From the NCBI GenBank assembly GCA_965199765.1, contig CBDATC010000001.1, forward strand, positions 620,001 to 684,000: DNA of 64,000 nt. The letters run 5' to 3'. The notes under the pieces were generated by a model. That model searched no databases and had not been told where the DNA came from. It saw nothing but the letters and a program-made list of their open reading frames with translations. This document shows, piece after piece, positions 37,013 through 47,155 of the stretch. The position numbers and the translations under genes are program-made. The stretch is from JAPOXR01 sp965199765. GTDB taxonomy: Bacteria > Pseudomonadota > Alphaproteobacteria > Rhodobacterales > Rhodobacteraceae. Positions within the stretch are counted from its first letter, which is position 1. Every line of letters begins with the position of its first letter.

Positions 37013-38908
37013 ATGGAAACGCCTGCAACTCTTGAAGATAAAATTGCCATTGAAAACTCAATGACTTGGGAGGAAAGAAACGCCCCGCCCACGCTCTATG
37101 ATTTCTTAAGCAGGCGGTCGGACGAAAGTGGCGGCAATAATGCGGTGTCCTTTCAGATTCTCTCCGACCCCAAGTCAAAGGCGGAAACCCTGACTTGGTC
37201 CGAATTGCGAGGAAAAGCGATTCAGGCGGCTAACCTATTTCGGTCCCTCGGCGTCAATGAAGGCGATGTCGTGGCGTTTCTGATGCCGAACTGTAACGAA
37301 ACGGTAGTCACCCTACTTGGCGGAGCGATTGCCGGGATTGTCAATCCCATCAACCCGCTTCTCGACGCTCAACAGATCGCGGGCATTCTTAAGGCCTCTA
37401 ACGCCAAAGTCCTCGTGACGCTCAAAGCCTTCCCGAAAACAGATGTACCGCAGTTGGCGGCTCAAGCCGTGGCAATGGCTCCCAATGTGCAACATATTCT
37501 CGAGGTGGATCTTTGCCGCTATCTGTCTCCTCCAAAGTCATGGATCGTTCCGTTGGTCCGTCCAAAAAATCCCTCGATCCACAACGCAAAAGTCTCGGAT
37601 TTCAACAAAGAGCTGCAACTCCAGCGAAACGACAAACTGGAATTCGCAAACTCCGCCGGGGACCGGGTCGCGGCATTGTTTCACACAGGCGGCACCACCG
37701 GGATTCCGAAACTGGCCAGGCACCTGTATTCGGGAATAATCTATAATGGATGGATCGGCGGCACCATCGGCTTGACCAAAGATGAAGTGATCTTGTGCCC
37801 TCTGCCGCTCTTCCATGTTTTTGCCGCCTACCCTGCTTTGATGTCGGCCATCGCAACCGGCTGCCAGTTGGTCTTTCCAACACCCTCCGGCTATCGGGGC
37901 GACGGTGTGTTCGACAACTTCTGGAAGCTCATCGAACGTTGGAAAATCACCTATTTCCTGACGGTTCCGACAGCCGCTGCCGCTCTAATGCAACGGCCGG
38001 TCAATGCCGACATCTCCACATTGAAAACGGCGATCTGCGGTTCGGCGGCATTGCCTGTTGAGCTTTATCGTCGATTTGAAGACACTCTCGGCATCAAAAT
38101 TCTGGAAGGGTACGGACTGACAGAAGCAACCTGTCTGGTTTCCGTCAACCCGCTGAGTGGAGAACGAAAGGTCGGGTCTGTTGGGATTCCGGCGCCATAT
38201 GTTCAGGCCCGAATTCTTGAGTGTGAAGCAGATGGACAGATTATTTCGGAATGCGGAACAGATGAAATCGGCGAAATCTGCCTTTCTGGTCCGGGTGTCT
38301 ATCCTGGAATGACATATGTGGACCCAGACAAGAACAAGGGATTGTTCGCAGAAAAGATCTGGCTGAGAACGGGTGATCTCGGCAAGATTGATGCGGACGG
38401 ATATCTTTGGATAACCGGACGCGCTAAGGATTTGATTATCAGAGGCGGCCACAACATTGATCCGGCTTGGCTGGAAGAACCGTTGGCTGGCCACGAGGCG
38501 GTGGCCTTTGCAGGAGCGATCGGTCAGCCGGACGCACGGCTCGGTGAAGTTCCCTGCGTTTACGTCGAGTTGATTGCAGGAGCCGACGCCGACTCAACAC
38601 AACTGCAGAAATTCGCAGAAGAAAAGATTGAGAATCGTCTAGCCGTCCCCGCGCATATTGAGATTTTGGATGAGTTGCCGAAGACCGCGGTGGGTAAAAT
38701 TTTCAAACCCGACCTGCGGAAGCGCGCTATCGAACGGGTTCTGAATGAAAGACTAGAGACCGAAGCATTGGGCGCCACCGTTGCAAACGTTGCAGAAGAT
38801 CCAAAACTTGGCCTTGTCGCTTGGGTTAAACCGGAAGCCAATGCTGATCGGGAAAAAATTGCCAAAACGCTGTCGGAATATACCGTTCGCTGGGATTGGC
38901 AAGCTTAA
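37013..38908 (+). CDS. Acyl-CoA synthetase (AMP-forming), long form
   Basis: A 631-residue adenylating enzyme. The motifs are FHTGGTTGIPKLARH (P-loop, TGGTTG variant), LEGYGLTEATCLVSVNP, LRTGDLGKIDADGYLWITGR, RAKDLIIRGGHNIDP and the C-terminal lysine in LPKTAVGKIFKPDLRK. About 60 residues continue beyond the usual end (VANVAEDPKLGLVAWVK). The GGAAA six bases before ATG 37013 supports that start over 36986. The long form with TGGTTG resembles acid-CoA ligases acting on branched or cyclic acids, but the substrate cannot be read from sequence. Confidence 0.87.
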   Translation: METPATLEDKIAIENSMTWEERNAPPTLYDFLSRRSDESGGNNAVSFQILSDPKSKAETLTWSELRGKAIQAANLFRSLGVNEGDVVAFLMPNCNETVVTLLGGAIAGIVNPINPLLDAQQIAGILKASNAKVLVTLKAFPKTDVPQLAAQAVAMAPNVQHILEVDLCRYLSPPKSWIVPLVRPKNPSIHNAKVSDFNKELQLQRNDKLEFANSAGDRVAALFHTGGTTGIPKLARHLYSGIIYNGWIGGTIGLTKDEVILCPLPLFHVFAAYPALMSAIATGCQLVFPTPSGYRGDGVFDNFWKLIERWKITYFLTVPTAAAALMQRPVNADISTLKTAICGSAALPVELYRRFEDTLGIKILEGYGLTEATCLVSVNPLSGERKVGSVGIPAPYVQARILECEADGQIISECGTDEIGEICLSGPGVYPGMTYVDPDKNKGLFAEKIWLRTGDLGKIDADGYLWITGRAKDLIIRGGHNIDPAWLEEPLAGHEAVAFAGAIGQPDARLGEVPCVYVELIAGADADSTQLQKFAEEKIENRLAVPAHIEILDELPKTAVGKIFKPDLRKRAIERVLNERLETEALGATVANVAEDPKLGLVAWVKPEANADREKIAKTLSEYTVRWDWQA

Positions 38909-39040
38909 CCGAATCCATGCGTTGGCTCGAAGTCGGACAACGGATTAGATTTGTTCGCGGCTTCAGGGGTATTGAAACGCTGGACTGAGCACTCCACCGC
39001 GCTGTCTCGGATTCTTTGATCGCGGGTCTTGAAAATTCGC

Positions 39041-39115
39041 TGGTGCCGCAGGGGAGGATTGAACTCCCGACCTCACCCTTACCAAGGGTGCGCTCTGCCA
39101 CTGAGCTACTGCGGC
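39041..39115 (-). tRNA. tRNA-Thr (GGT)
   Basis: A 75-base cloverleaf on the - strand with encoded CCA (39041-39043). The 5' arm GCCGCAG pairs with CTGCGGC at the 3' end. The D arm is GCTCAGTGGCAGAGC, the anticodon GGT corresponds to + 39081-39083 within a TTGGTAA loop, and the T arm has GGGAGTTCAATCCTCCC. Confidence 0.95.
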
Positions 39116-39585
39116 ACGTCGTTTGTCTTTAGGCACGACGGGTGGTGACGGCAAGTGCCAATATCGTGCCAAAACACTGCAATTTCACCTATTGGTCAAA
39201 TTCGTACTATTCTAATCAGCATCTTTAATGAACGGGCCGTCCCGCTGTCTGCAGGACCGAAGATTGCACGCAAAATAAATGGACCAAACGCGTTTCCGAT
39301 TGTGATGTCGCTGCGCAGATTTGTCAGCGGAAACAACTGAATCGGGAAGCTGCCGCCCGCCGGCACAAAAGTTTGTTAGGGCGATTGCGCCTTGGAATTT
39401 TCCACTGTGTGTTGGCTCGGTCAATGCAATTCTATCGCTTCACCGGTTGTGCCAGAGCTCTCGGTGTTCATAACGAAGGCCGCCTTCTTTGCTGTTCTTT
39501 CAATCCTGGTTTTCGCGGAGACCGCCGCAAGCAATCGATTCAGGCCTTCAAAACTGACCAATCAAACTGAAAGCGACTTTGCACC
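39116..39585. other. Intergenic region after tRNA-Thr
   Basis: About 470 bases with only short, low-similarity open frames; no feature is supported. Confidence 0.35.
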
Positions 39586-40252
39586 GTGAACACAGACGAA
39601 CACTATGGCCTCATTCTGGATGCAGCCCGACACGCGCCTTCGGGCGCAAATACGCAGCCGTGGCACTACATCATCGTCTAAGATAACGAACAAAAACATA
39701 AAGTTGCCGATTATTTTGTAGCAGAACAGCGATTCTGAGCGAACGCGAAAATGAAATTTCAATTTCGGTTTACCGCGGTATAGCCACCTCTCCCGGATTC
39801 ATTGTCGTTTGTTCGGATATGAGGTGGGTAGAGGCTTTTCCGGTTTTTTCGGACGAAAGGATCTTGATCGCATATATCGGGAAAACGCGGAAAGGATCCT
39901 GCTTCAGTCAGTAGCCGCGTCGACCATGTCGGCGCATCTGGCAGCGGCGACGCATCTGGCAGCGGCGGCGCTGGGATATTGCGTTTGGTGGGTGGCTGCG
40001 ATTGGGTAGGAGAACGCGCAGAATGCCATGCGCCCGAATCTCGGCATTCCGGACGACATCTCGGTTCTGGACATATTCCTATTCGGACTGCCTGCCAAGT
40101 CTCTGTACAATCGCTGGGAAATACAGGCCGAAGAAATCACAAGCCGAGGACAATTCGCCAAAGAACAGTTCTTGAGTTTGGATCAGATCAAGGAATGGAT
40201 CAAAACCCGACGCCACAAGGTTATGTATCGCGATCAGTCGCGCATTGATTAA
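39586..40252 (+). pseudogene. Nitroreductase-family protein, frameshifted
   Basis: From GTG 39586 the frame reads HYGLILDAARHAPSGANTQP and WHYIIV, the flavin-binding opening of nitroreductases, and then stops. Later pieces appear in other frames: VYRGIATSPGFIVVCSDMRW, LDRIYRENAERILLQSVAAS with HLAAA, ALGYCVWWV, then MRPNLGIPDDISVLDIFLFG and GLPAKSLYNRWEI to the end at 40252. At least two in-frame stops and two shifts are required. An 18-base tandem duplication at 39934-39969 adds six residues. It lies between tRNA-Thr and phaC. Non-functional. Confidence 0.8.
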
Positions 40253-40256
40253 TGCG

Positions 40257-42050
40257 TTAAACAGCCCGAACCTCTTGGTTCTTGGCCAAAACATAGGTTC
40301 CGGGAGCCGGACACAGAATTTCCGCCCCGTTATCACCCGGTCTTCGCGCGGCGATTTTTGCCCCTGAGCGCCGCGCCAGCCACTGCCGCCAACGGGTCCA
40401 CCAAGAACCGCTCTTGAATTCAGCGCCTTCGCGCCACTCGACCGACGACTTTGGCAGCTCGGTGTTCACATAATGCCCATAGCGATTCTTGGCAGGTGGA
40501 TTCACAATGCCGGCAATATGTCCCGATTGAGACAAAATGAAGGTCTTGTCACGACTGCCCATGCGGGTTATTCCCGTGTACGAACTTGTCCAAAGAGCAA
40601 TGTGATCGGTTTCGCAGGTGATGGCGGTCAAGGGTTGCCGGACATCCTTCAATTTAACGGTTTCCCCCAGCAATTCGAAACCTTCATTGGCGAATTCATT
40701 GCCCCGGCACAATCTGCAAAGATATTCTACCGTCATCCTTGCCGGCAGATTGGTTGAATCGCCATTCCAATACAGCAAATCGAATGCGGGAGGCCGATCC
40801 CCCATTATGTAGGCGCGAACCGCCGGTCCATAGACCAAATCACTGGCCCGCATGAACGAGAAGGTCCGCGACATAAAAAGTGAAGGCAAATACCCCTTCT
40901 CCTGAACCTCGGCTTTAATGCCGGCAAGAAAGCTGTCGCTGACGAAAAGCTCAAGTTCGCCTAGATCAGTGAACTCGGTTAACGTTGTAAGGAAAGTCGC
41001 AGAACGCACAGATCTGTCGTTGGTCTTGCTCAAATAGGCGAGCACCAACGCAAGCAATGTCCCGCCGATGCAATACCCGGCCGCGTTGATCTGCGCTTCA
41101 CCGGTTATTTCTTGAACTTTGCGTATCGCGGTCAGACATCCGGTCGAAGCATAGGTTTCCATACCAATGTTCCGATTTTCCACTCCCGGGTTGACCCAAC
41201 TGACGACGAATACAGTGAAACCCTGTTCAACCACCCAGCGTATGAAACTGTTCTCCGGCCGGAGGTCAAGAATATAGAATTTGTTGATCCAGGGCGGCAG
41301 GATGAGAAACGGAATGCGATGGGCCTTTTCGGTTCTCGGCTGATATTGAATCAGTTCAATCAACTCGTTGCGAAACACAACAGAACCTTCGGTTGTCGCA
41401 AGATTTTCACCAACAGTGAATGCATCGGGATCGGCCAGAGTAACCTGCAGTTCACCATCGTTTCTTTCCAGATCATTCACTAAGTTTTCGAGACCCCGGA
41501 CGAGCGATTCTCCCTCGGTGGCAATCGCCCTTTCCAGGGCTTCCGGATTGGTAGCCAAGAAATTCGACGGGCTCATCAGCTCCACCAGCTGCCGGGAAAA
41601 AAACGCCAGCCGACGGCGTTCCTTCTCGTCGACGCCCGTTAGTTCGGCAACGTAGCGCCGCACCGCATCCGCGTTGGTCAAATACTGGTCTTTATAAAAC
41701 CGAAAATACGGATTGCTCTCCCAGTGCTCGCTTTTAAATCTGCTGTCTCGTTTCGGGTGTTGGCTGCCTTCTTCGGCGTCCTCGGATGATTCATAAATGT
41801 GTGACAAATTCTTGAGCGACTCACCCCAGTAGCCGACCTGCTGCTCAATAAGGCGCGCCGGGTTTGTGATGGCATCCGACATCAGCGCCATGGCCGACTT
41901 TGCAAAAAAGTCATGGCCTGGCCCCTGCAACTCCGGCTTAACCGGCTTCTTGTGCGCCAGCGCATTGAGCAGTCGTCGATTCAGCTCTTCGATTCTCTGG
42001 AGATTGGCGCTGAGCTTGTCGGCATTGTCGGGTGTGAACGATTCGGACAT
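40257..42050 (-). CDS. phaC: Class I polyhydroxyalkanoate synthase
   Basis: Polymerises 3-hydroxyacyl-CoA into PHA at the granule surface. The 597-residue product has the lipase-like box G-Y-C-I-G-G with nucleophile Cys at about residue 327. The Asp lies in CETDHIALWTSS and the His in ILSQSGHIAGIVNPP. The N-terminal PHB-polymerase domain has NPYFRFYKDQYLTNADAV and LPPWINKFYILDLRPENSFI. It is divergent from phaZ across 110 bases, which likely hold both promoters. No phasin or phaR gene is in the window. Confidence 0.95.
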   Translation of the reverse strand: MSESFTPDNADKLSANLQRIEELNRRLLNALAHKKPVKPELQGPGHDFFAKSAMALMSDAITNPARLIEQQVGYWGESLKNLSHIYESSEDAEEGSQHPKRDSRFKSEHWESNPYFRFYKDQYLTNADAVRRYVAELTGVDEKERRRLAFFSRQLVELMSPSNFLATNPEALERAIATEGESLVRGLENLVNDLERNDGELQVTLADPDAFTVGENLATTEGSVVFRNELIELIQYQPRTEKAHRIPFLILPPWINKFYILDLRPENSFIRWVVEQGFTVFVVSWVNPGVENRNIGMETYASTGCLTAIRKVQEITGEAQINAAGYCIGGTLLALVLAYLSKTNDRSVRSATFLTTLTEFTDLGELELFVSDSFLAGIKAEVQEKGYLPSLFMSRTFSFMRASDLVYGPAVRAYIMGDRPPAFDLLYWNGDSTNLPARMTVEYLCRLCRGNEFANEGFELLGETVKLKDVRQPLTAITCETDHIALWTSSYTGITRMGSRDKTFILSQSGHIAGIVNPPAKNRYGHYVNTELPKSSVEWREGAEFKSGSWWTRWRQWLARRSGAKIAARRPGDNGAEILCPAPGTYVLAKNQEVRAV

Positions 42051-42160
42051 GATAAGCCTATTTTCGGTTGCATGGCTGAATTTGCACGGTTCGCTTACTT
42101 GGTCTATTCAGCGTTCGCTTATGGGTAAATGAGCATACCTGAAAATTCACTGAGTTAAAG

Positions 42161-43402
42161 ATGAAACCTGTTCCGACCTATGATTTGATTGAAAGCACAA
42201 GACTCACAAGTGAAATGCTTGGAGCTGCGACTAAGTCATTCTGGTCTTTTCCGGCCTTTGGACTTTGCCCGAATGCAATACCCACAACCATGGCGGCGTG
42301 GGGTAAAGTCGCCGAGCGAAGCTTCAGCCGCATGGCGGAAAAACCCGACTGGGGCATCGACATGACAACCTCTTGTGGGCAAGAATACTTCGTAGAAGAA
42401 GAAATTGTCGTCAGTAAGCCCTTCTGTGACCTGCTGTCTTTCAAGGTTAGAGGCAGACCGCCTTCTGCGCGCAAGCTCCTGTTAATCGCCCCGATGTCAG
42501 GACACTATCCCACTTTGCTGCGTCGCACCGTCGTGAGTTTGCTGCCTGAATGCGATGTCCTTGTTACCGAGTGGAAGAATGCAAGGGACATCGCTGTTTC
42601 GCACGGAAAGTTCGATATAGAAGATTTTACGCTGTATTTGGCTGAGTTTATGAAAATACTCGGCCGCAACACGCATGTTGTCGCGGTTTGCCAGCCAGCC
42701 CCTCTGGCTCTGGCGGCAACAGCTTATCTGGCCGAGGTGTCACCTGAATCACAGCCCCGAACTTTGATCTTGATAGGCGGGCCGGTCAATCCCGACGCAG
42801 CGCCGACGCAGGTCACCGACTTTGGCAGCAGGATGACTATGGGCCAATTGGAGCATTTGTTTGTTCAGCATGTCGGCTTGAACTATGCCGGAGTCGGAAG
42901 GCTGGTCTATCCGGGGATCGTGCAGCTTGGATCTTTCATCTCAATGAATCTTGCGACTCACAGCAAGGCATTTTCCGATCAGATCGTGCGCACGGCACAA
43001 CACGAAGATTCAGAATACGACCGGCACAACCGGTTCTATGACGAATATCTTGCCGTCATGGACCTGCCGGCGGAATTCTATCTTTCTACAGTTGAACGCA
43101 TCTTCAAGAAGACGGAAATCGCCAAAAACAAATTCACGCTCGGCGGCAAACCGCTGGATATTTCAAAAATCGCTGCAACCGCTGTGAAAACTGTTGAAGG
43201 AGGAAAAGATGATATTTCTGCACCGGGTCAATGTTCGGCGGCACTGGATTTATTGACAGGGGTCCCAGATCATATGAAAGTCAGCCATGTCGAACCGCAT
43301 GCTGGACACTACGGAATTTTCGCAGGGAAGATTTGGCATAGAAACATCCGGCCGCAGGTGCTCCAATTCATTGACGCATTCAATCCTGAAAGCTGCAGCT
43401 GA
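42161..43402 (+). CDS. phaZ: Intracellular polyhydroxyalkanoate depolymerase
   Basis: Degrades stored PHA granules. The 413-residue product resembles the intracellular depolymerases with a Cys nucleophile in VVAVCQPAPLALAATAYLAE, preceded by LLIAPMSGHYPTLLRRTV and DVLVTEWKNARDIAVSHGKF. The C-terminal His lies in HVEPHAGHYGIFAGKIW. It has no signal peptide, consistent with a granule-associated role. It is divergent from phaC, so synthesis and mobilisation genes are together. Confidence 0.93.
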   Translation: MKPVPTYDLIESTRLTSEMLGAATKSFWSFPAFGLCPNAIPTTMAAWGKVAERSFSRMAEKPDWGIDMTTSCGQEYFVEEEIVVSKPFCDLLSFKVRGRPPSARKLLLIAPMSGHYPTLLRRTVVSLLPECDVLVTEWKNARDIAVSHGKFDIEDFTLYLAEFMKILGRNTHVVAVCQPAPLALAATAYLAEVSPESQPRTLILIGGPVNPDAAPTQVTDFGSRMTMGQLEHLFVQHVGLNYAGVGRLVYPGIVQLGSFISMNLATHSKAFSDQIVRTAQHEDSEYDRHNRFYDEYLAVMDLPAEFYLSTVERIFKKTEIAKNKFTLGGKPLDISKIAATAVKTVEGGKDDISAPGQCSAALDLLTGVPDHMKVSHVEPHAGHYGIFAGKIWHRNIRPQVLQFIDAFNPESCS

Positions 43403-43631
43403 TTTGAAAATTTAATCAGCAATTGCCAAGAAAACCCGTGCATGGGACCCGGTGATCGTTTTGTTTGGCTTGCGATCAATACCGATCAAAACAATCCCCA
43501 CATTTGAAAGATGCGCGCATAAGAAAAGACGGTGCTAAGCGGTGAATTCAAATGGCGCTCCCTCAATCGGAGCTGAGAATTTGATTTCCCATGCGCATCA
43601 AAATGCTGCAAGCACACTTTAATCAATTGAT

Positions 43632-43655
43632 CAACAGCCCATCTCGGGGCTGTTG
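43632..43655. other. Strong hairpin upstream of the SLC13 gene
   Basis: CAACAGCCC and GGGCTGTTG form a nine-pair stem around a six-base loop. No T run follows on the + strand, so it is not a clear terminator; it may end phaZ transcription weakly or shape the SLC13 leader. Confidence 0.4.
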
Positions 43656-43753
43656 TTCCCGGATTTGAAAAACAGGCCAGCAGCTGCATGCCCTTGACCC
43701 TGTTCGAGTCTGCGGAGTAGGCTGAGAGCTGCGTCGGGGAGTTGATTTTGCCG

Positions 43754-45532
43754 ATGGTTGATATGCTCGTGCAGAACGGAGCCGCTCTGACCGTGATCGG
43801 AATCACACTGGTCATGTTCGCGCTCTTTTTGCGTGAAATCTACCCAACAGAAGTCGTAGCCATACTTGGCACCGCTACACTCTTGGCAACAGGAATTCTT
43901 TCTCCGGAACGCGCCATCAGCGTGTTTTCCAATCCCGCGCCCTGGACGATTGTGGCCATGTTCATCCTTTCCGGGGCCTTGGTCCGGACCGGCACGCTGG
44001 ATGCTGTTTCAAACTTCGTTTCATACGCAGGAAAAGACCGGCCTGTCGCTGTGTTGGCGCTCATGGCCGTTCTGATTGTGCTAGCCTCCGCTTTCATGAA
44101 CAACACACCGGTGGTGCTTGTTCTGATTCCCATTGCAATGTCGCTGTCCGACAGACTCAAACTCGCTCCGTCCAAGCTTTTGATTCCACTATCCTACATG
44201 TCGATATTCGGGGGGTTGTGCACGTTGATTGGAACATCAACCAATCTGCTGGTTGATGGAGTCGCCCGCGAAGTCGGTCTTGAACCGTTCGGCTTATTCG
44301 AAATCACGCCGCTGGGCATTATTCTTGCAGGCTACGGGATACTCTATCTGCGATTGGCGGGACCGTTCCTTCTGCCTAACCGCGAGTCCCTAGGAAATTT
44401 GCTCAGGGACAAAACAAAGATGAAATTCTTCACTGAAGTGGTCATTCCACAAAGAAGTCGTCTGAGCGGTCTGAACCCATTCGAAGTCAGACATTTCAAG
44501 GGCAACGATATCAGAATTGTCGATGTACTGCGTGACGGCGCATCGTTGAGACGGAAATTTCCGAACGTGCTGCTGAAAGACGGTGATCGAATCATTCTTC
44601 GCACAGCGGCTACCGAACTGCTCAGTTTGCAGGAGGAGGCCGGTATCCTGCTTGCCGACAAGGTTTCTTCGCGAGAAACCAAAACAGTTGAAGTTCTGAT
44701 TTCGCCACGTTCCAAGCTGATCGGACAGGTAATCCGCAATCTGGAACTGGACCGCCGTTACGGGATTTACATCATCGCTGTTCATCGCCCCATTGGTCAA
44801 GCTTCCATCGGTCAGCTTGATGACGTCGAGGTGAAAATCGGTGACACGCTGTTGCTGGAAGGCGTGCCGTCCGAAATCCACAAATTTGCTGAAAACTACA
44901 CAGTCACGGAAATTGAGGAAGCCGAAGTTCAGCCGTTCAGACGCAGGAAAGCTCCCATTGCCATTCTGGCTCTTGTTGCGATGGTCATTCTCGCCGCGCT
45001 GAACTTATTTCCGATATATGCACTCGGAATCATCGCGGTCGCTGCTGTGTTAATTTTCCGCTGCATTGACGCAGAAGAAGGACTATCGTTCGTCGATGGC
45101 AGGATTCTGGCTTTGATATTTTCGATGCTGTCCGTTGGGGTGGCCATGCAGGATTCCGGTGCAGTGACCTTAATTGCCAATCTGATTTCGCCATTCCTTT
45201 TTGGTCTCCATCCCATTCTAATCGTGTGGGCTGTTTATGTTCTCACGTCCATACTTACCGAAATGGTTTCGAATAACGCGGTGGCGGTTGTCATGACTCC
45301 GATTGCTGTCGGATTGGCATCCTCGCTGGGGGTGGACCCCCGTCCTCTCGTCGTTGCGATTATGGTGGCGGCATCGGCCAGTTTTGCGACACCGATCGGA
45401 TATCAGACCAATACACTCGTCTATGGACCCGGCGGTTATAAGTTCATCGACTATATTAAAGTGGGCGTTCCCCTAAACCTTTCTGTCGGTATTCTCGCAA
45501 GCGTTCTGATTCCAATTTTTTGGCCGCTCTGA
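43754..45532 (+). CDS. SLC13/DASS-family permease with two RCK_C (TrkA-C) domains
   Basis: A 592-residue inner membrane transporter. Membrane halves flank a cytosolic insert with two TrkA-C repeats at about 205-290 and 305-380 (VRHFKGNDIRIVDVLRD, LKDGDRIILRTAA; LISPRSKLIGQVIRNLEL, VKIGDTLLLEGVP). Sodium-site-like motifs appear as ASAFMNNTPVVLVLIPI, GTSTNLLVDGVA in the first half and LTEMVSNNAVAVVMTPIA, TPIGYQTNTLVYGPGGY in the second. Substrates of this branch are anions such as sulfate or dicarboxylates. A TTG at 43748 with GGGGAG six bases before it is an equally good start. Confidence 0.88.
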   Translation: MVDMLVQNGAALTVIGITLVMFALFLREIYPTEVVAILGTATLLATGILSPERAISVFSNPAPWTIVAMFILSGALVRTGTLDAVSNFVSYAGKDRPVAVLALMAVLIVLASAFMNNTPVVLVLIPIAMSLSDRLKLAPSKLLIPLSYMSIFGGLCTLIGTSTNLLVDGVAREVGLEPFGLFEITPLGIILAGYGILYLRLAGPFLLPNRESLGNLLRDKTKMKFFTEVVIPQRSRLSGLNPFEVRHFKGNDIRIVDVLRDGASLRRKFPNVLLKDGDRIILRTAATELLSLQEEAGILLADKVSSRETKTVEVLISPRSKLIGQVIRNLELDRRYGIYIIAVHRPIGQASIGQLDDVEVKIGDTLLLEGVPSEIHKFAENYTVTEIEEAEVQPFRRRKAPIAILALVAMVILAALNLFPIYALGIIAVAAVLIFRCIDAEEGLSFVDGRILALIFSMLSVGVAMQDSGAVTLIANLISPFLFGLHPILIVWAVYVLTSILTEMVSNNAVAVVMTPIAVGLASSLGVDPRPLVVAIMVAASASFATPIGYQTNTLVYGPGGYKFIDYIKVGVPLNLSVGILASVLIPIFWPL

Positions 45533-45734
45533 CCGCGGATATTCCACACATGAATTGCCAAACTGGAGCGAATTCACCCGGCTTGAATGCACCAAAACAC
45601 GTGAGCGGTCGCGCAACACACTGAGTGCCGCGATGCGGTCGGTCAGGGTCGGCGAAATTACTTGTTGACAGGCCAGAATGTTGCCCTTCATAGCGAAAGG
45701 AATAACCGAAAGGAACAACGAACGGATCAGACAC

Positions 45735-46871
45735 ATGAATGAATCGACCGCAGTCTTGAAACCAGCGGCAGAGCTTAAGCTTAACGTTTCCGGGCCATTT
45801 GAACAGGCTCGCGCAATGCCAAAAAGCGTTTATGTTTCCGAGGCATTTTTTGAACAGGAGCGCGAGCGCATATTTAAGAGGGATTGGTTTTGCGTCGGAC
45901 GCACCGACGCTTATTCCAAACCTGGCGATTATTTCACATTTGACTTGGCAGGACAGCCAATCCTCATAATCCGCGGCAAAGACAGAAAACTGCGCGCCAT
46001 GGCAAATGTTTGCCGTCATCGAATGTCGAAAATTGTCGAAGGACGCGGGAATACGCGCAGCCTCGTCTGCCCGTACCACGGCTGGACGTATAATCTCGAC
46101 GGTCAACTGCGCGGTGCGCCCGGGATGCGGCGAAACACCGCATTTCAAAAGACCGATTACCGCCTTCCAGAGATTAGGCTGGAAGAATGGCTGGGCTGGG
46201 TCCTGGTAACACTGAATCCTGAAGCCCCGCCTGTCAGCACGCTTCTGACTGAAGTTGAGGAGATGGTCGGCGATTATCGTATGGAAAACTACCGGCAGGC
46301 TTTTTTTGAAGTGTTCGAGTGGAACACCAACTGGAAGGTTCTGGCAGAGAATTTCATGGAGAGCTATCACCTGCCGGTCTGCCATGCGAAAACCATCGGA
46401 GGTGTATCACGTGTTGATGAAGTCGAATGCCCTGACGGACGAGAGGCTTTCAACTATCACACGCTGCAGAAGGATCCGGAATTCACACTGTCGGTCGCAC
46501 ATCCAAACAATTCCATACTCAAAGGCGAAAGAAGATTTACCACTTATCTTCTCGCGATTTATCCGAGCATGCTGATCACGTTAACGCCAGGCTATTTCTG
46601 GTATTTGTCTTTGTATCCGGTGAGCCCCGGCAAAGTAAGAATATTCTTCGGCGGCGGCATGTCGGAGGAATTCGCCAATGATCCCGATGGCCCAAAACAT
46701 TTTGAAGAGCTTCGGGAGCTGCTTAATGAGGTCAATGATGAAGACAAGGGCTGTACTGAACGGGTCTACGCTGGTTTGTGCTCGGACTTCGCGACACCAG
46801 GTCATTTGTCCCACCTTGAGCGGCCCAACTTTGAATTTGCCCAGTATATTTCTAACCGCGTACCGAACTGA
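45735..46871 (+). CDS. Rieske [2Fe-2S] ring-hydroxylating oxygenase, alpha subunit
   Basis: A 378-residue oxygenase. The Rieske ligands are C93-R-H95 (NVCRHRMSKIVEG) and C112-PY-H115 (VCPYHGWTYNLDG). The catalytic domain has NTNWKVLAENFMESYHLPVC with the His pair, and ends LERPNFEFAQYISNRV. It differs from the oxygenase at 30140-31309 and looks closer to the phenylpropionate/quaternary-amine group. No reductase is adjacent. The start at 45735 is preferred since the upstream codons lack similarity. A small unknown gene follows 32 bases later. Confidence 0.9.
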   Translation: MNESTAVLKPAAELKLNVSGPFEQARAMPKSVYVSEAFFEQERERIFKRDWFCVGRTDAYSKPGDYFTFDLAGQPILIIRGKDRKLRAMANVCRHRMSKIVEGRGNTRSLVCPYHGWTYNLDGQLRGAPGMRRNTAFQKTDYRLPEIRLEEWLGWVLVTLNPEAPPVSTLLTEVEEMVGDYRMENYRQAFFEVFEWNTNWKVLAENFMESYHLPVCHAKTIGGVSRVDEVECPDGREAFNYHTLQKDPEFTLSVAHPNNSILKGERRFTTYLLAIYPSMLITLTPGYFWYLSLYPVSPGKVRIFFGGGMSEEFANDPDGPKHFEELRELLNEVNDEDKGCTERVYAGLCSDFATPGHLSHLERPNFEFAQYISNRVPN

Positions 46872-46903
46872 GTTTACATCATGAGTGCCCACAGAATAAG
46901 AAA

Positions 46904-47155
46904 ATGAAAGAAAGTAGCAAACTTAGTGTTTTAAAGTGGCCTGCAAAACTAACGGTAACCACGCCAGTACGCAAAATGGTGATCCAAGCTCTGGCGTGGA
47001 TTCTGCAGGAATACGGCGAAGATGTAGCCCGGACGATTGCACGCCGTGAGTGGAGACGATTCACCAAGCACAAGCTGAGCGAGAAGGAGCTGGATTGTTT
47101 CATTGATGTAGCACGCAATTCTATCAGCTCGTTCAAAAACCGGCGCTCGCAATAA
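46904..47155 (+). CDS. Small hypothetical protein
   Basis: An 83-residue basic, helical protein (ALAWILQEYGEDVARTIARRE, TKHKLSEKELDCFIDVARNS) that I cannot assign to a family. It is co-directional with the oxygenase and starts 32 bases after its stop, with only a weak purine run before the ATG. Codon composition looks protein-like. Medium to low certainty that it is expressed. Confidence 0.45.
   Translation: MKESSKLSVLKWPAKLTVTTPVRKMVIQALAWILQEYGEDVARTIARREWRRFTKHKLSEKELDCFIDVARNSISSFKNRRSQ

Noticed and set aside
43690..43740. TPP riboswitch-like words (CTGAGAG and GACCCTG) before the SLC13 gene
   Set aside because: The elements occur in the wrong order and spacing for the THI element.
45456..46385. 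309-codon - strand open frame across the Rieske gene
   Set aside because: Antisense shadow; the Rieske and mononuclear iron motifs are on the + strand.
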